Shown piece by piece: positions 63,465 to 64,000 of a DNA stretch of 64,000 bases. The stretch spans positions 56,275-120,274 of the forward strand of contig NZ_BJKP01000011.1 of NCBI RefSeq assembly GCF_008974145.1, given 5' to 3'. Below the pieces are notes generated by a model that was not told where the DNA came from, ran no database searches, and saw nothing but the letters and a program-made list of their open reading frames with translations. Source of the DNA: Microcystis aeruginosa NIES-4325 (GTDB lineage: Bacteria; Cyanobacteriota; Cyanobacteriia; Cyanobacteriales; Microcystaceae). The first letter of the stretch is position 1, and each line of letters starts with the position of its first letter. The position numbers and the translations under genes were made by a program.

Positions 63465-63867
63465 ACGCTTTGTTATCGATACCAATATTATTATCAGTTC
63501 TGTTTTATCGCCCAAGAGTAAACCCAATACTGCTTTTTAAAAAGCGCAACAATTAGGAATCATCATCGTGTCCCCTGCCACTTGGCAAGAACTGGAAAGT
63601 GTCTTATCGCGACCAAAATTTGGCCGCTATATTAGTCTTGAAGAGCGTCAACAATTTTTCTTAGACTTTTCTGAAACTGTGGAATTTATTTTAAATATGG
63701 AATTCAGAACGGATATTTGCCGAGATCCTAAGGATAATAAATATTTAGAATTAGCCGTTAATGGTCAAGCAGAATCGATCATTACAGGAGATCAAGATTT
63801 ACTCATTTTACATCCTTTTCTGTCTATCAATATTGTTACAGTTAATGATTTTTTATTCAACAAGTAA
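63457..63867 (+). pseudogene. PIN-domain toxin (COG1569-like) with an internal stop codon
   Basis: Frame from ATG 63457: MTRRFVIDTNIIISSVLSPK (first PIN Asp in IDTN), KPNTAF, then TAA at 63538-63540, then KAQQLGIIIVSPATWQELES, DICRDPKDNKYLELAVNG (acidic residues in RDPKDNK) and IITGDQDLLILHPF. One substitution (for example GAA or CAA to TAA) accounts for the stop. The full protein would be about 136 aa, an RNase-type toxin. Confidence 0.82.
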
Positions 63868-63873
63868 ATTCAT

Positions 63874-64000
63874 TATAGCGGGTTTCAGTTGAATGAGGTA
63901 CAGCATGGATGACTAGGTAGGCTCTTTAAAAGGGGTATCGCAATAGCAACAATGGGTAAACCAGTGATGGATGTCTCGCAATGTAATCTGACTAAAGGCT
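63874..64000. mobile_element. Possible R6 element end, cut by window edge
   Basis: TATAGCGGGTTTCAGT and GAGGTAC resemble the left part of R6 copy A. The other end would be beyond the window. No gene is seen in these last bases. Confidence 0.4.

Overview
The window reads as chromosomal DNA of a unicellular, bloom-type cyanobacterium, most likely Microcystis aeruginosa or a close relative. Support comes from genes found only or mainly in oxygenic phototrophs (NdhM, Ycf66, PAM68-like protein, CpcE and CpcF bilin lyase subunits, LdpA, DUF1816, DUF760, DUF1997, DUF3598, a SLH/OprB iron-uptake porin and a cyanobacterial GlgC). HIP1 octamers (GCGATCGC) are also frequent, and the spacers are crowded with short repeats and non-autonomous transposon remnants of the kind that characterise Microcystis genomes. 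The species call is inference from gene content and repeat style.

Layout. 1-9.7 kb: housekeeping genes (3' end of cysS, an osmoprotectant ABC permease/binding-protein fusion, CHAD protein, a fused PyrF-PyrE, DUF1816, then carA and a compact STAS - Mini-RNase III - RlmB cluster on the minus strand, and an acidic HTH protein). 10-17.9 kb: pentapeptide protein, ndhM, rpsO, PAM68-like, aroF, Uma2 nuclease, aspS and an HpcH-type aldolase. 17.9-24.9 kb is the main accessory stretch: a frameshifted PEP-CTERM gene, DUF3598, panD, an ArsA/Get3 ATPase, a dead DDE transposase, nested MITE-like elements and a glycine-rich collagen-like exported protein. 25-34 kb: glgC, patatin, a ycf66 cluster with two tandem beta-propeller lipoproteins, the porin and pyruvate kinase. 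34-41 kb: cpcE and cpcF separated by a DUF29 gene and a MITE-like element, an ABC-2 exporter pair, TspO, SUI1, an IS1 relic, a Rieske protein and DUF1997. 41-56 kb: pgeF, fmt, a cNMP-binding protein, TlyA, two paralogous small coiled-coil membrane proteins (the second near 60 kb), a small XRE regulator, ldpA, an R3H ATPase, GH88, HAD, dienelactone hydrolase, an S1-domain protein, a DUF6671/methyltransferase pair and a 3-hydroxyisobutyrate dehydrogenase-like gene. 56-64 kb: a previously unlisted 31-residue membrane peptide with its own terminator, DUF760, scpB, an inositol monophosphatase, a LolD/MacB-type ATPase, a TgpA-like protein whose transglutaminase catalytic Cys and His are both missing, and a doubly broken type II toxin-antitoxin pair.

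No rRNA, tRNA, CRISPR array, prophage or defence island could be supported. The most distinctive signal is the mobile-repeat landscape. At least four inverted-repeat families can be delimited by eye. One (called R1 here: TIR GGCTCTCTT, about 145 bp) shows 7-bp target duplications at two copies, and one of those copies sits inside a second family (R2), which gives a relative insertion order. Function assignments rest on motifs recognised by reading; no database search was run.
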